A stretch of DNA of 64,000 bases from Thermomicrobiales bacterium. Its GTDB lineage: Bacteria > Chloroflexota > Chloroflexia > Thermomicrobiales > UBA6265. Where the stretch lies: NCBI GenBank assembly GCA_020432165.1, contig JAGQGU010000001.1:205928-269927 (forward strand), read 5' to 3'. Shown here one piece after another: positions 8,800-17,873 of the stretch; the stretch's first letter is position 1; each line of letters opens with the position of its first letter. Under the pieces are notes generated by a model. It ran no database searches and was not told the DNA's origin. It worked only from the letters and a program-made list of their open reading frames with translations. Both the position numbers and the translations under genes were made by a program.

Positions 8800-9584
8800 G
8801 TCTGGATGTATCCCGATTTGGTTTTGGCATTGTCGGTGCGACTCCGCACGATCTCGTTCGGGAACTCGCACCGATGGTGGAGCAGGCGGGCTTCAATACA
8901 CTTTGGTTCAATCACACCACGCAAGCCAACGCGTATGAAGCTATTGCGGTGGCCGCACAGGTGACAACGACGATCCGGCTCGCCACCGGTGTCACCAATC
9001 TGGATGGGGTAATGCCGACTCGCGAGATCATCGCCAATGTCCGTGATCTCGATTTGCCTCTCGATCGACTCATCATCGGTATCGGGGCGAACCAGCCCCC
9101 GAGTCCATTGCGTTCTGTCTCCGAGGCGATTGGCGTGCTGAAAGATGAGTTGCCATCGGTACCCGTGGTGGTTGGCGCGCTGGGACCGAAGATGCGTGCA
9201 CTCGGTGTGCAGCAATCGCAGGGTGTTCTGCTCAACTGGCTCACACCCGCTGGCGCGGAACTCGCGATGGTTGATCGCGCGCAGGACGCTCCGAATACTG
9301 ATGCCCAGGTGGCACTCTATATTCGTTGCTCGCTCGGCGCCGAAGGTCGCATCGCCATGCAGCGTGAAGCGCACCGTTACCAGAATATCGCCAGTTATAA
9401 GGCGAACTTTGGGCGACTGGGCTTCAGTGCGATGGATGCTGCTGTCTGCGCCGACACATCTACGCAGATTCGCGAGGGGCTGGCTCAATACCAAAGTGTT
9501 GTTGACCAGCCTGTGTTGAGAGCGATCGTCGGGAACGAAACGATTGCCGACTATGCCTCGCTGGTGGATGCGTGCAGGAATTGA
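8796..9584 (+). CDS. LLM-class (luciferase-like) flavin-dependent oxidoreductase
   Basis: This 262-residue protein has the bacterial-luciferase-like TIM-barrel pattern: an N-terminal FGFGIVGATPHDLVRELAPM strand/helix, FNTLWFNHT and TTIRLATGVTNLDG, and RLIIGIGANQ in the middle. These match the FMN/F420-binding barrel, slightly short for the family. Substrate and cofactor (FMN or F420) cannot be settled. The ATG overlaps the radC stop (ATGA), so the two are translationally coupled. The last 34 bp overlap the 3' end of the convergent hypothetical gene. Confidence 0.82.
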   Translation: MSLDVSRFGFGIVGATPHDLVRELAPMVEQAGFNTLWFNHTTQANAYEAIAVAAQVTTTIRLATGVTNLDGVMPTREIIANVRDLDLPLDRLIIGIGANQPPSPLRSVSEAIGVLKDELPSVPVVVGALGPKMRALGVQQSQGVLLNWLTPAGAELAMVDRAQDAPNTDAQVALYIRCSLGAEGRIAMQREAHRYQNIASYKANFGRLGFSAMDAAVCADTSTQIREGLAQYQSVVDQPVLRAIVGNETIADYASLVDACRN

Positions 9585-9997
9585 TCGAGCTCGATGGCGG
9601 TCTCCAGTTTTTGCAGACTCGGTGGCCACTCATGCGGTCCGTTGTGCAGGCAGTCGCAGAAGAGTGTCGCCTCGCCGAAGTGATCGACAGCCAGATGCCG
9701 TAAAGTCGTCATGCCATTGCGGCTGACAACCGGTTCCCGTTCGACTGCGCTGGCGGAGTGGAGCACGCAATAAACATCGATCGGCACGGTAGGTGCTTCG
9801 ATCTCTCCTGGGCGAATCCAGGGTTTGGCAGGTGACACGGCGGGTTGTGGTGGCTCGGGAGTTGAGAGCGGAATCTCTTCGGCGATGACTGGTTCGACTG
9901 CCGTTTCCGCTACCGATTGAGCGTGTGGACGACTCTTGTGTCGTCGCGGGCGACGCCGATTCCTCGATTCGGTACGTTCATTCTGTACATCTGACAT
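9551..9997 (-). CDS. hypothetical protein with basic, proline-rich N-terminus
   Basis: Not recognised. About 148 residues: a strongly basic arginine-rich segment (residues 10-25), a Pro/Glu/Ala-rich linker to about 70, then a compact domain with VYCVLH, TLRHLAVDHFGE and FCDCLHNGPHEWP. The two Cys in CDC and nearby His might bind metal. A GTG six bases upstream (10003) is an equally possible start; neither has a good ribosome site. Its 3' end overlaps the LLM oxidoreductase gene by 34 bp, which is unusual but possible for convergent genes. Confidence 0.55.
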   Translation of the reverse strand: MSDVQNERTESRNRRRPRRHKSRPHAQSVAETAVEPVIAEEIPLSTPEPPQPAVSPAKPWIRPGEIEAPTVPIDVYCVLHSASAVEREPVVSRNGMTTLRHLAVDHFGEATLFCDCLHNGPHEWPPSLQKLETAIELDQFLHASTSEA

Positions 9998-10094
9998 GGT
10001 CACAGTTTACTCTTGACTTGGCACGTGTTGGCAGCCGCCTACGTTTGTGTGCGCCAATCGTTGCCCGAATACTGCACTGTTAGAGGAAGCATAC

Positions 10095-11099
10095 ATGCCC
10101 AAGCAAGTAGGAATTGATCTCGGAACCGCCAATGTGCTCGTTTTTGTGCGCGGTCGTGGTGTCGTGATCAACGAGCCGTCCGTCGTTGCGATCTCCGCCA
10201 AGGATGGCAAGGTGAAAGCCGTCGGGCTCGAGGCCCGCGATATGCTTGGGCGCGAACCACGTGAGACGATCGAAGTTGTTCGCCCGATGCGCGATGGTGT
10301 GATCGCCGATTACGTGGTCACCCAGAAGATGTTGGAGTACTTCATCGGTAAGGCCGTGGGGCGGTTCTCGCTTATCCGGCCCGATGTGATGATCTGCGTG
10401 CCCGCTGGTGTGACCGGTGTGGAACGCCGTGCTGTGCGCGAGAGCGCGCTCAATGCTGGCGCCCGCCGTGCTTACCTGATTTCCGAACCACTTGCTGCCG
10501 CAATTGGTGCGCGCGTCCCTGTGGCAGACCCCAGTGGCAACATGATCATCGATATCGGTGGCGGTACCACCGAGGTGGCAGTGATTAGTTTGAACGGTAT
10601 CGTCGTGGCGCGATCTTTGCGGGTCGGTGGCAGCAAGTTCGACGATGCGATCAGCAACTACATCAAGCGCAAATACAATCTTCGCGTTGGTGAGCGCACC
10701 GCGGAAGAGGTGAAGATCGCCATCGGCTCCGCCATGCCGCTGGAAGAAGATCACATCATGGAAGTGCGTGGTCGTGATGAAGTCGCCGGTCTGCCGCGTA
10801 CCATCCAGATTCGGGCCAGTGAGATCACTGATGCTATCACCGAGCCACTGGAGGCCATCATCGGTGCCGTGCGCGCAGTGCTGGAGGAGACTCCGCCGGA
10901 ACTCTCATCGGACATTATTGACAAGGGCATGATTCTAACCGGTGGCGGTGCACTCTTACGCCAGCTACCAGAGTTGCTTACGGAAGTAACCGGCGTGCCG
11001 TGTTATGTTGCAGACGATCCGCTTTCGGCGGTGGCGATAGGCACCGGATTGGCGCTGGAACATATGGATATTCTGCGCGACAGTCTGGAAGATCGCTGA
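10095..11099 (+). CDS. mreB: MreB-family rod-shape actin
   Basis: This 334-residue protein is a full-length MreB, the bacterial actin that organises lateral wall synthesis. Visible motifs are the phosphate-1 loop [12 protein letters not shown] near the N-terminus, the [15 protein letters not shown] phosphate-2 segment near 155-170 and [15 protein letters not shown] near the end. The ATG at 10095 follows an AGAGGAAG ribosome site; an in-frame ATG at 10047 lacks one and adds a non-MreB extension. No mreC or mreD follows, unlike the usual cluster. The next gene encodes a lipoprotein with an SH3b domain. Confidence 0.96.
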   Translation: MPKQVGIDLGTANVLVFVRGRGVVINEPSVVAISAKDGKVKAVGLEARDMLGREPRETIEVVRPMRDGVIADYVVTQKMLEYFIGKAVGRFSLIRPDVMICVPAGVTGVERRAVRESALNAGARRAYLISEPLAAAIGARVPVADPSGNMIIDIGGGTTEVAVISLNGIVVARSLRVGGSKFDDAISNYIKRKYNLRVGERTAEEVKIAIGSAMPLEEDHIMEVRGRDEVAGLPRTIQIRASEITDAITEPLEAIIGAVRAVLEETPPELSSDIIDKGMILTGGGALLRQLPELLTEVTGVPCYVADDPLSAVAIGTGLALEHMDILRDSLEDR

Positions 11100-11146
11100 A
11101 CATCGTAAACTGTTCACATACAGCACCGGCAGGAGGAGGGGAACGC

Positions 11147-11902
11147 ATGAATTGGTTCGCATCGAGATCGATACACCACGTCGTCGGCGTTGCCGCTCTG
11201 AGCGTTTGCCTGATGCTCGCCGCATGCGGCGGTAGCGATTCTTCTGATCCCACGCCAACCGCTACTACGGCTTCCCAAAATGCAGTGGAAACCCAGGCGC
11301 CGCAACCAACGCTTCCTCCCGTAACCACACCAGAGGTGGTTGCGACCGATGCTGTGACACCAACCAGCGTGGTTTCTACCTCCGTTGCTACACCGACCGG
11401 AACCGAATCGACGGTTGCGACTCCGGTGGGGGTCAGCGCGGCATCGCCTGTTGCTGAATCCACAGAGACACCAGATACCGAAGGATCTACGGTTGCTACG
11501 CCAATGGTGCAGGGAGTCACTTCGGATAACCCCGGCGACGGTACCGGTGGGTCCGGCATGACCGAGCGCGACCAAAGCGATGATGAGGAAGCCACCGCAG
11601 TTGCTGCTACCCCCGCGGCCTCTCCAGTCGCGCAACTCAGTGTCGAAGGTTGCGAGGTCCCGGACGTTCCCATCTACAGTGGCACGAACACGGAAGTGAC
11701 ATTGACTTCCGATGTGAACTTCCGCTCCGGCCCTGGCACCGACTGCGATCCGTTGAGCGATGAACCGCTCGGTGAAGGGCAGACCGTGACAGTTACGGGC
11801 GGCCCGGTGACGCAGGCGGCCGATGGCAGTGAATGGATTGAGGTTGAGGTGAATGGCCAGAAGGGTTGGATCAGCACCGAATTCGTCGAGCCTGCCGAGT
11901 AA
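11147..11902 (+). CDS. lipoprotein with C-terminal bacterial SH3 domain
   Basis: 251 residues. A signal peptide ends in the lipobox LAAC with Cys27, so the mature protein is membrane-anchored outside. Residues 30-165 form a Thr/Pro/Val/Ala-rich low-complexity linker with repeated VATP-like units. The C-terminal 65 residues form an SH3b domain (VNFRSGPGTDC, then DGSEWIEVEVNGQKGWI). SH3b domains often bind peptidoglycan, which fits the neighbouring mreB, though this is inference. The ATG at 11147 has a strong GGAGGAGGGG ribosome site. Confidence 0.85.
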   Translation: MNWFASRSIHHVVGVAALSVCLMLAACGGSDSSDPTPTATTASQNAVETQAPQPTLPPVTTPEVVATDAVTPTSVVSTSVATPTGTESTVATPVGVSAASPVAESTETPDTEGSTVATPMVQGVTSDNPGDGTGGSGMTERDQSDDEEATAVAATPAASPVAQLSVEGCEVPDVPIYSGTNTEVTLTSDVNFRSGPGTDCDPLSDEPLGEGQTVTVTGGPVTQAADGSEWIEVEVNGQKGWISTEFVEPAE

Positions 11903-11945
11903 ACTACCCACATACGAATAGTCTCGTCATTGAAAGGCGATATCC

Positions 11946-13511
11946 ATGCAGTTTCCTCGCGAATCTGGCATTCTGCTGCATCCAACATCACTTCCCGGTG
12001 ACTTTGGTATTGGTGATTTTGGCGGGAGCGCCTATCGCTTTGTCGATTGGTTGGAGGCCTCCGGTCAGCGACTTTGGCAGGTAATGCCGCTCGGACCGGT
12101 TGGATATGGTGATTCGCCATATTCCGCGACCAGCGCCTTCGCCGGCAATCCTCTGCTTGTATCGCTCTCTGTTCTGATCGGCGATGGTTTGCTGACAGAT
12201 GCCGACTTGGTGGATGCTTCCGACTTCCCGGAGGCGCGGGTCGATTGGGAGTTGGTGCGACCATGGCGCTGGAATAAGTTACGTCTTGCCTACGACCGCC
12301 TCCATGACAATCCCATGCTCATGGCGGAGTTTGTCCGCTTCCTTGATGTGGCACCCCAGTGGTTGCACGATTACACCCTCTTCGTCAGCCTGAAGGATCA
12401 CTTTGGCGGCGGCTGGTGGCTGGATTGGCCAGCGGACATTCGTGCACACGAAGGTGCGGCCATTGAGCATTGGACCGTTGAACTCGCACCTGAGATTCGT
12501 TTCCAAAGCTTTGTCCAGTTTCTCTTCCAGCGGCAGTGGCATACGCTGCGCACCTATGCCAATCAGCGTGGTATCCGCCTGATCGGTGATATTCCGATCT
12601 TCGTCGCGTTAGACAGCGCCGATGTCTGGGCGAATCAGCATCAGTTCAACTTTGATGCTAACGGTCAGCCCACCTGGGTCGCCGGTGTGCCGCCGGACTA
12701 CTTTAGCCCTACCGGGCAGCGCTGGGGAAACCCAACCTATAACTGGCCAGTGATGCAGTCTGATGGATTCAGTTGGTGGGTAGAGCGATTCCGTGCGGTG
12801 CGTGATCTGGTTGATATCATCCGCATCGATCACTTCCGTGGTTTCGCTGCCGCCTGGCATGTTCCGGGTACCGACGACACCGCCGCCAATGGCCATTGGG
12901 AACTGGCACCGGGCGCTGAAGTCTTCGCTGCTGCGCGGCGCGCGATCGGCGAATTCCCTGTAATTGTCGAGGATTTGGGGCTAATCACGGCCGATGTCGT
13001 GACGTTGCGCGAGATTCTCGGTTTCCCGGGCATGAATGTGTTGCATTTCGCATTTGATGGCGATCCATCCAACAGTTATCTACCACACAATCAGCTGCGG
13101 CATTCCGTCACCTATACCGCCACGCACGATAACCAGACAACGATTGGTTGGTGGGAATCGCAAGGGGACGATGCGCAGGAGCGAGTGCGCCACTATCTTG
13201 GACACCCGGTAGCTGATCCGGCCTGGGATCTGCTGCGCGTCGCATTGAGCAGCGTTAGCAACACCGCGATCATTCCGATGCAGGACGTACTCCGCCTTGG
13301 TGACGAGGCGCGCATGAACACTCCCGCCACGACCTGGGGAAACTGGGGCTGGATGATGACCCCTGCCCAACTCGATTTCGGATTGGCCCAAGGGTTGCGC
13401 GATCTTACCAGCACCTATGGCCGCATCTCGGACGATTACCCACCCCGTACCGTGAGTGAATTTGACTATTCCTCGCCGTTCAGTGGTATCACCGCCACCA
13501 GATCCTGGTGA
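11946..13511 (+). CDS. malQ: 4-alpha-glucanotransferase (GH77 amylomaltase)
   Basis: 521 residues, typical for single-domain MalQ. It transfers alpha-1,4-glucan segments between maltodextrins, releasing glucose. GH77 landmarks are intact: RESGILLHPTSLPGDFGIGDFG at the N-terminus (split here as RESGILLHPTSLP and GIGDFG), GDIPIFVALDSADVW, IRIDHFRG with the nucleophile Asp, VEDLG with the acid/base Glu and TATHDNQTT with the third carboxylate. The gene follows the SH3b lipoprotein and precedes the GH57 enzyme, separated from it by a hairpin. It probably serves the same alpha-glucan pool as the GlgE, TreS and GlgX enzymes encoded 20 kb away. Confidence 0.97.
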   Translation: MQFPRESGILLHPTSLPGDFGIGDFGGSAYRFVDWLEASGQRLWQVMPLGPVGYGDSPYSATSAFAGNPLLVSLSVLIGDGLLTDADLVDASDFPEARVDWELVRPWRWNKLRLAYDRLHDNPMLMAEFVRFLDVAPQWLHDYTLFVSLKDHFGGGWWLDWPADIRAHEGAAIEHWTVELAPEIRFQSFVQFLFQRQWHTLRTYANQRGIRLIGDIPIFVALDSADVWANQHQFNFDANGQPTWVAGVPPDYFSPTGQRWGNPTYNWPVMQSDGFSWWVERFRAVRDLVDIIRIDHFRGFAAAWHVPGTDDTAANGHWELAPGAEVFAAARRAIGEFPVIVEDLGLITADVVTLREILGFPGMNVLHFAFDGDPSNSYLPHNQLRHSVTYTATHDNQTTIGWWESQGDDAQERVRHYLGHPVADPAWDLLRVALSSVSNTAIIPMQDVLRLGDEARMNTPATTWGNWGWMMTPAQLDFGLAQGLRDLTSTYGRISDDYPPRTVSEFDYSSPFSGITATRSW

Positions 13512-13566
13512 TGGTGATGTCGTTCGGAATCTGGGCCATTCACCTGTAAACTAGGGACAGAATCAG

Positions 13567-13590
13567 TCGGGAAGGGGGGCTTCCCGATTT
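13567..13590 (+). terminator. hairpin with short T-run between malQ and the GH57 gene
   Basis: TCGGGAAG (13567-13574) pairs with CTTCCCGA (13580-13587) around a GGGGG loop, followed by ATTT. It lies 56 bp after malQ and 48 bp before the next start, so it is either a malQ terminator or an attenuator for the GH57 gene. Confidence 0.6.
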
Positions 13591-13634
13591 CTGCACGAGT
13601 CCAAACACCGCTGTTGGGCAGACTGGAGCGAGTA

Positions 13635-15347
13635 ATGCCACAGGCCAATGGTGCATTCACATTTGTGTTGCACAGTCATCTTCCATATGCACGTCAGGCG
13701 GGAATGTGGCCACACGGAGAAGAATGGGTTCACGAGGCCATTGCTGAGACGTATGTGCCTTTGTGGAATGCGCTCTACGACCTGGCGGAGCAGGGGATCG
13801 ACTACAAAATCACGGTCAGTATCACTCCCATTCTGGGTGAGCAACTTGCTGATCCGTTGATCGTCGATCACTTCATCACCTATGCCGAAGAGCGTGCTGC
13901 CTGGGCTGCAGCCGATATCGAACGCTTCCGCAAGGATGGCGACCCAGAGATGGAAGCATTGGCAATCCATTTCCACCATTGGTATAGCCGCATCCTTACC
14001 AGCTTCCGGGATCGCTTCAACTGTGATCTTCTTGGTTCGCTCAAGCGTCTGCAGGATGCTGGTCTCGTCGAGATTTCGACCTCTGCTGCCACCCACGGTT
14101 ACCTGCCCTTGCTCGCTCGTGATTCCTCCATCTTTGGCCAGATTCAGACCGGTGTCAGCTCCTACGAGCGTCACTTCGGCCGTCGGCCCAAGGCCATCTG
14201 GTTGCCGGAATGTGCCTATCGTCCGGCATATGTGGAAGAGGATGGCGTCAAGCGTCCTGGTTTGGAAACCTACCTCGGTGAGCAAGGCATTCGTGTCTTC
14301 TTCAGCGAAACGCACACCGTCGAAGGTGGACGTCCCGTCGGCAAGGCTGCCGGAGATAGCATCGGCATTTATGGTGCCGTGCCCCGTCGCCAGTTGATTG
14401 CTCAACCGCATGACGAGCAAACCGAACCGGGCACCACCTTCAAGAGCTACTGGGTTGGTGATGAGCCGGGCCGCGTCGCTGTACTGGGTCGCAACAACCG
14501 TACTGGTCAGCAGGTTTGGAGCGGTCAGTTCGGATACCCGGGCGATGAGTGGTATCGCGAATTCCATCGCAAGGATGGCGTCAGCGGTATGCAGTACTGG
14601 CGTATCGGTATGCCCGGCACCGATCTCGGAGCCAAGCCCCCCTACGATCCGGCGACGGCATCCGAGCGTGTGAAAGCGCACGCTGCGCACTTTGTTGGTC
14701 TGGTCAGTGATCTCCTGCGGGAGAACCGTGAGACGACCGGCGAGTACGGCATTATCGCCAGTAATTACGATACCGAGCTTTTCGGACACTGGTGGTTCGA
14801 GGGTGTTGATTGGTTGAAGGAAGTGCTGATCGGACTCGCGGCCGACGATACCGTCGATCTCACCACAGCGTCAGCCTGGGTGGAAGAGCACGGTGGCGAT
14901 AGCGTCATGGTGCTACCGGAGTCCAGTTGGGGAATGGGTGGCAATCACTACACCTGGATGAACGATCAGACCAGCTGGATGTGGCCGGTTATCCACGCCG
15001 CCGAGAATCGCATGGAAGCGTTGATTGCAGCATATCCCGATGCCGATGGCGATCTGGAGCGCGTATTGGCGCAGGCGGCGCGCGAGTTGCTCCTTCTGGA
15101 GAGCTCCGACTGGCCGTTCCTGGTCACCACTGGTCAGGCGAACGAATACGCCATTCAGCGCTTCAATGAGCATGTTGAACGCTTCAATCAGATGGCCGAC
15201 CTCGCCGAGGCAGGTGCTGACCTGGACGAAGTTACAGCCATGAACCTGGATGCATTGGAGGATCAGGACAATCCCTTCCCGGCAATCGATTATCGTGTCT
15301 TCGCGGCCCGGCAGGGGCATGCCGAGGTACTCCTCGAAGCCGACTAG
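13635..15347 (+). CDS. GH57 1,4-alpha-glucan branching enzyme (DUF1957 C-terminal domain)
   Basis: 570 residues. GH57 signatures: HSHLPYARQAG at the N-terminus, WLPECAYRP with the presumed nucleophile Glu192, and YDTELFGHWWFEG with the presumed acid/base Asp379. Spacing matches characterised GH57 branching enzymes (Glu and Asp about 170-190 residues apart) and the length fits. The C-terminal third is the helical DUF1957 region. The enzyme would add alpha-1,6 branches to alpha-glucan, the partner step for GlgE elongation. The ATG at 13635 has a GGAG site; a TTG 21 bases upstream is less likely. Confidence 0.92.
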   Translation: MPQANGAFTFVLHSHLPYARQAGMWPHGEEWVHEAIAETYVPLWNALYDLAEQGIDYKITVSITPILGEQLADPLIVDHFITYAEERAAWAAADIERFRKDGDPEMEALAIHFHHWYSRILTSFRDRFNCDLLGSLKRLQDAGLVEISTSAATHGYLPLLARDSSIFGQIQTGVSSYERHFGRRPKAIWLPECAYRPAYVEEDGVKRPGLETYLGEQGIRVFFSETHTVEGGRPVGKAAGDSIGIYGAVPRRQLIAQPHDEQTEPGTTFKSYWVGDEPGRVAVLGRNNRTGQQVWSGQFGYPGDEWYREFHRKDGVSGMQYWRIGMPGTDLGAKPPYDPATASERVKAHAAHFVGLVSDLLRENRETTGEYGIIASNYDTELFGHWWFEGVDWLKEVLIGLAADDTVDLTTASAWVEEHGGDSVMVLPESSWGMGGNHYTWMNDQTSWMWPVIHAAENRMEALIAAYPDADGDLERVLAQAARELLLLESSDWPFLVTTGQANEYAIQRFNEHVERFNQMADLAEAGADLDEVTAMNLDALEDQDNPFPAIDYRVFAARQGHAEVLLEAD

Positions 15348-15399
15348 AGCATTCTTCACAGAACTTGATCATCGATCTCAGGGAGTTTGCGTCTCTGTC

Positions 15400-15486
15400 G
15401 GTAGTGGCGACCTTCATGGTCGCCCGAGAAGGCACGTTGGGTGCTGATCATCCGCCACCAAGGTGACCACGAGGGTCACCACTACC
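15400..15486. repeat. cloverleaf-like palindromic repeat (GGTAGY family, copy 1)
   Basis: Outer stem GGTAGTGG at 15400-15407 with CCACTACC at 15479-15486. Two inner hairpins: GGCGACC (15406-15412) with GGTCGCC (15418-15424), and GGTGACC (15462-15468), loop ACGAG, GGTCACC (15474-15480). The same outer-stem/two-hairpin design with the same ACGAG loop recurs at 63760-63810. It lies between the GH57 gene and a terminator and codes for nothing. Confidence 0.7.
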
Positions 15487-15548
15487 GATGGCGTGGGCGG
15501 CTCTTTTGCTCAGTGACTATGAAGATTGCTGTAATATGCATGGTGATA

Positions 15549-15574
15549 GGGCGGATCGCAAGATCCGCCCTTTT
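15549..15574 (+). terminator. rho-independent terminator
   Basis: A perfect 9-bp stem, GGGCGGATC (15549-15557) with GATCCGCCC (15562-15570), GCAA tetraloop, then TTTT. It lies 200 bp after the branching enzyme gene and just before the marR promoter, so it insulates the two transcripts. The stem resembles other GGGYGGAT palindromes at 31984 and 51781. Confidence 0.85.
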
Positions 15575-15590
15575 CTGTGCCCAGACTCCA

Positions 15591-15619
15591 TTGCAAAACA
15601 TATCGTAATACGATAGAGT
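15591..15619 (+). promoter_or_regulatory. sigma-70-type promoter with embedded palindromic operator for marR-clc
   Basis: TTGCAA (15591-15596), a 17 bp spacer and TAGAGT (15614-15619) form a plausible promoter. The perfect palindrome TATCGTAATACGATA (15601-15615) fills the spacer, the position expected for an autorepressor site of the MarR protein encoded next. The start codon lies only 8 bp after the -10 box with no ribosome site, so the mRNA may be leaderless. Confidence 0.6.
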
Positions 15620-15627
15620 ATGCTGCG

Positions 15628-16065
15628 ATGAGAGAAGAGACCACTGCACCAAACTACACAGCCCTCGCCGACTTTCGCACCGAACTGCGGAGGTTTCTGG
15701 CGACAAGCGCAGATGCAGCCAGGTCGGCCGGTATTGACCCGACCCAACATCAGTTATTGCTGGTGGTGAAAGGCATGGAGCCGATGCAGGTCACGATTGG
15801 TGATCTGGCGGATCGCCTGATGATCAAGCATCACAGTGCGGTCGAGCTCGTGAATCGCTGCGAGCAGAATGGCTGGATCGAACGTCATCGGGATGATGTC
15901 GATCGCCGTGTCGTGCATGTGCGTCTGACGGCACAGGGGGAGACCATCCTCTCGGATCTCTCGACGCTGCATATGCGAGAGCTGCAATCCTCAGGGCCAC
16001 GATTGATCAAGGCGCTTACGGCAATTCTCAAAGACAACGCAATCTCGGGTAAGGGAGACCAATGA
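15628..16065 (+). CDS. MarR-family transcriptional regulator
   Basis: 145 residues with the winged-helix MarR pattern: IGDLADRLMIKHHSAVELVNRCEQNGW recognition region (about 66-92) and DDVDRRVVHVRLTAQGE wing (about 96-112). The ATG at 15628 is chosen because the promoter just upstream (15591-15619) would exclude a more upstream TTG/ATG; no Shine-Dalgarno is visible. Its stop overlaps the clc start (ATGA), so the two are one operon, and the spacer palindrome at 15601-15615 suggests autoregulation. The inducer is unknown; a link to anion or acid stress is inferred from the neighbour. Confidence 0.88.
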   Translation: MREETTAPNYTALADFRTELRRFLATSADAARSAGIDPTQHQLLLVVKGMEPMQVTIGDLADRLMIKHHSAVELVNRCEQNGWIERHRDDVDRRVVHVRLTAQGETILSDLSTLHMRELQSSGPRLIKALTAILKDNAISGKGDQ

Positions 16066-17870
16066 CGGAAGCACACGGACTATCCGGAGAGGGTGATTTC
16101 TCAGCAACGCGGCGCATGCTGGTGCTTGCTGGCTTCGCTGTGGTCATCGGTTCGCTCGGGGCGGTATTGGCGTGGGCGCTGCTACGACTCATCAATTTCT
16201 TCACGAATCTCTTCTACTTTCATCAATTCTCGTTTGCCAAAGCTTCACCGGCGGATAACCACCTGGGCATCTGGGCGCTCTTTGTACCTGTTCTGGGTGG
16301 CCTCATTCTTGGTCTGATGGCGCGATTTGGCAGCGAACGTATTCGCGGTCACGGTATCCCGGAAGCGATCGAGGCGATCATGCTCAATGGCAGTCGCATG
16401 TCGTTTCGTGTGGCAGGTCTCAAGCCGCTCTCGTCTGCCATTAGCATCGGTTCGGGTGGTCCGTTCGGCGCAGAAGGTCCCATCATTATGACCGGCGGCG
16501 CGGCGGGATCATTGCTGGCGCAGTTTTTCCATTTCTCCAATGCAGAACGCAAAACCCTCATGATTGCCGGCGCGGCTGCCGGTATGTCGGCGGTCTTTGC
16601 CACACCAGTGGCAGCACTGGCGTTGGCCGTGGAACTCCTGCTCTTCGAAATGAAGCCGCGGTCGCTCTTTCCCGTCGCAGTCGCATCGATCACCGCCGCG
16701 ATCCTGCGCACATCGCTTCTCGGTCATGGTCCAATCTTCCCGGTTGGTCAGTTTCATTTGAGCATGAACTGGCAGTTGGCGCTCTTCTGCATCCTCTCTG
16801 GTGTTCTTGCCGGCTGTCTCGCCTGGGTGATTACCAATATGGTCTACCTGGCGGAGGATTCATTCCTGAAGCTACCTGTGCACTGGATGTGGTGGCCTGC
16901 CATCGGTGGTATCGCCGTCGGCATCGGTGGACTCATCTTCCCGCAAGCCCTCGGTGTGGGCTACGACGTGATTGAGGAGTTGCTTACCACTCACGCCTCC
17001 ATGCAGCTCATCCTCGGTGTGTTGGTGGTGAAGTCAGTCATCTGGGCTATCCCGCTTGGTGCGGGCACCAGTGGTGGTGTGTTGGCCCCGATGCTGATGA
17101 TGGGTGCCGCGCTTGGTGCACTGGAGGGTCGAGTCTTTCCGGATCATGGCACGGGATTCTGGGCACTCATCGGTATGTGCGCGATTCTGGCTGGTACCAT
17201 GCGTGTACCGTTCACCGCGCTCTTCTTCGCGATTGAACTCACGCATGATATGTCGCTACTCTTGCCACTGATGATTGCCGCAGTGATCGCCTATGGCACC
17301 ACGGTCCTGATCCTGCCGCGGAGCGTTCTCACCGAGAAAATCAGCCGACGTGGCTATCACATCACCCGCGAATACTCGATCGATCCTTTGGAGGTATTGA
17401 TGGTGCGGGATGTCATGCGTACAGATATCGCCGCCTTCCCGATCTCCATGCCGCTATCCGACGTGCAGCTGATTGCACGAGAATCGTCGCAGCGAAAGGG
17501 CCAGCACCTCTATCCTGTGCTTGCCGATGCTGGTGCCATGGTGGGTGTCGTCACCAGACGTACGCTTTGGTCGGCGCTGGATGACCCCAACTTTGCTTCG
17601 GCGGAGCGTCCGTTGGAGACACTCTCGCTGAAGTCACCTCAGGTTGTTGGCGATCGCGATACGTTGCGCTCAGTGTTGAATCGCATGGCTGAATCCGGTT
17701 TGATGGCTTACCCGGTGGTAGATTCCGGAACCGGTGAACTGAAAGGGCTTATCGGCTTGCGTGATATGGTTACCGCCGAGGAGAAGACATTGAACGAAGA
17801 ACGCACCCGCGAGCGCTGGCTGCGAGTGCGTCTCTTTGGGCGATCATCACAAGAAGTTGTCAATACCTGA
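16062..17870 (+). CDS. ClC-family chloride channel/antiporter with CBS pair
   Basis: 602 residues: a ClC membrane domain with about ten helices (1-430) and two C-terminal CBS domains (about 440-595). The selectivity motifs GSGGPFGAEGP and the later GAGTSGGVLAPM are present. Glu138 in GAEGP corresponds to the gating glutamate of ClC proteins, so H+/Cl- exchange is possible. The absence of the typical fluoride-type ClC-F sequence signs makes chloride or nitrate more likely. CBS pairs bind adenine nucleotides and tune transport. Overlaps marR by 4 bp and ends 3 bp from a convergent gene. Confidence 0.93.
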   Translation: MTEAHGLSGEGDFSATRRMLVLAGFAVVIGSLGAVLAWALLRLINFFTNLFYFHQFSFAKASPADNHLGIWALFVPVLGGLILGLMARFGSERIRGHGIPEAIEAIMLNGSRMSFRVAGLKPLSSAISIGSGGPFGAEGPIIMTGGAAGSLLAQFFHFSNAERKTLMIAGAAAGMSAVFATPVAALALAVELLLFEMKPRSLFPVAVASITAAILRTSLLGHGPIFPVGQFHLSMNWQLALFCILSGVLAGCLAWVITNMVYLAEDSFLKLPVHWMWWPAIGGIAVGIGGLIFPQALGVGYDVIEELLTTHASMQLILGVLVVKSVIWAIPLGAGTSGGVLAPMLMMGAALGALEGRVFPDHGTGFWALIGMCAILAGTMRVPFTALFFAIELTHDMSLLLPLMIAAVIAYGTTVLILPRSVLTEKISRRGYHITREYSIDPLEVLMVRDVMRTDIAAFPISMPLSDVQLIARESSQRKGQHLYPVLADAGAMVGVVTRRTLWSALDDPNFASAERPLETLSLKSPQVVGDRDTLRSVLNRMAESGLMAYPVVDSGTGELKGLIGLRDMVTAEEKTLNEERTRERWLRVRLFGRSSQEVVNT

Positions 17871-17873
17871 CAG

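Noticed and set aside
8721..9629. A 302-codon minus-strand frame
   Set aside because: Antisense to the LLM oxidoreductase and the end of radC; low-complexity basic translation with no domain.
10047..10094. N-terminal extension of MreB
   Set aside because: The extra 16 residues do not fit the family, and the AGAGGAAG site points to 10095.
13563..14789. A 408-codon minus-strand frame
   Set aside because: Antisense to the GH57 branching enzyme, whose catalytic motifs lie across the same region.
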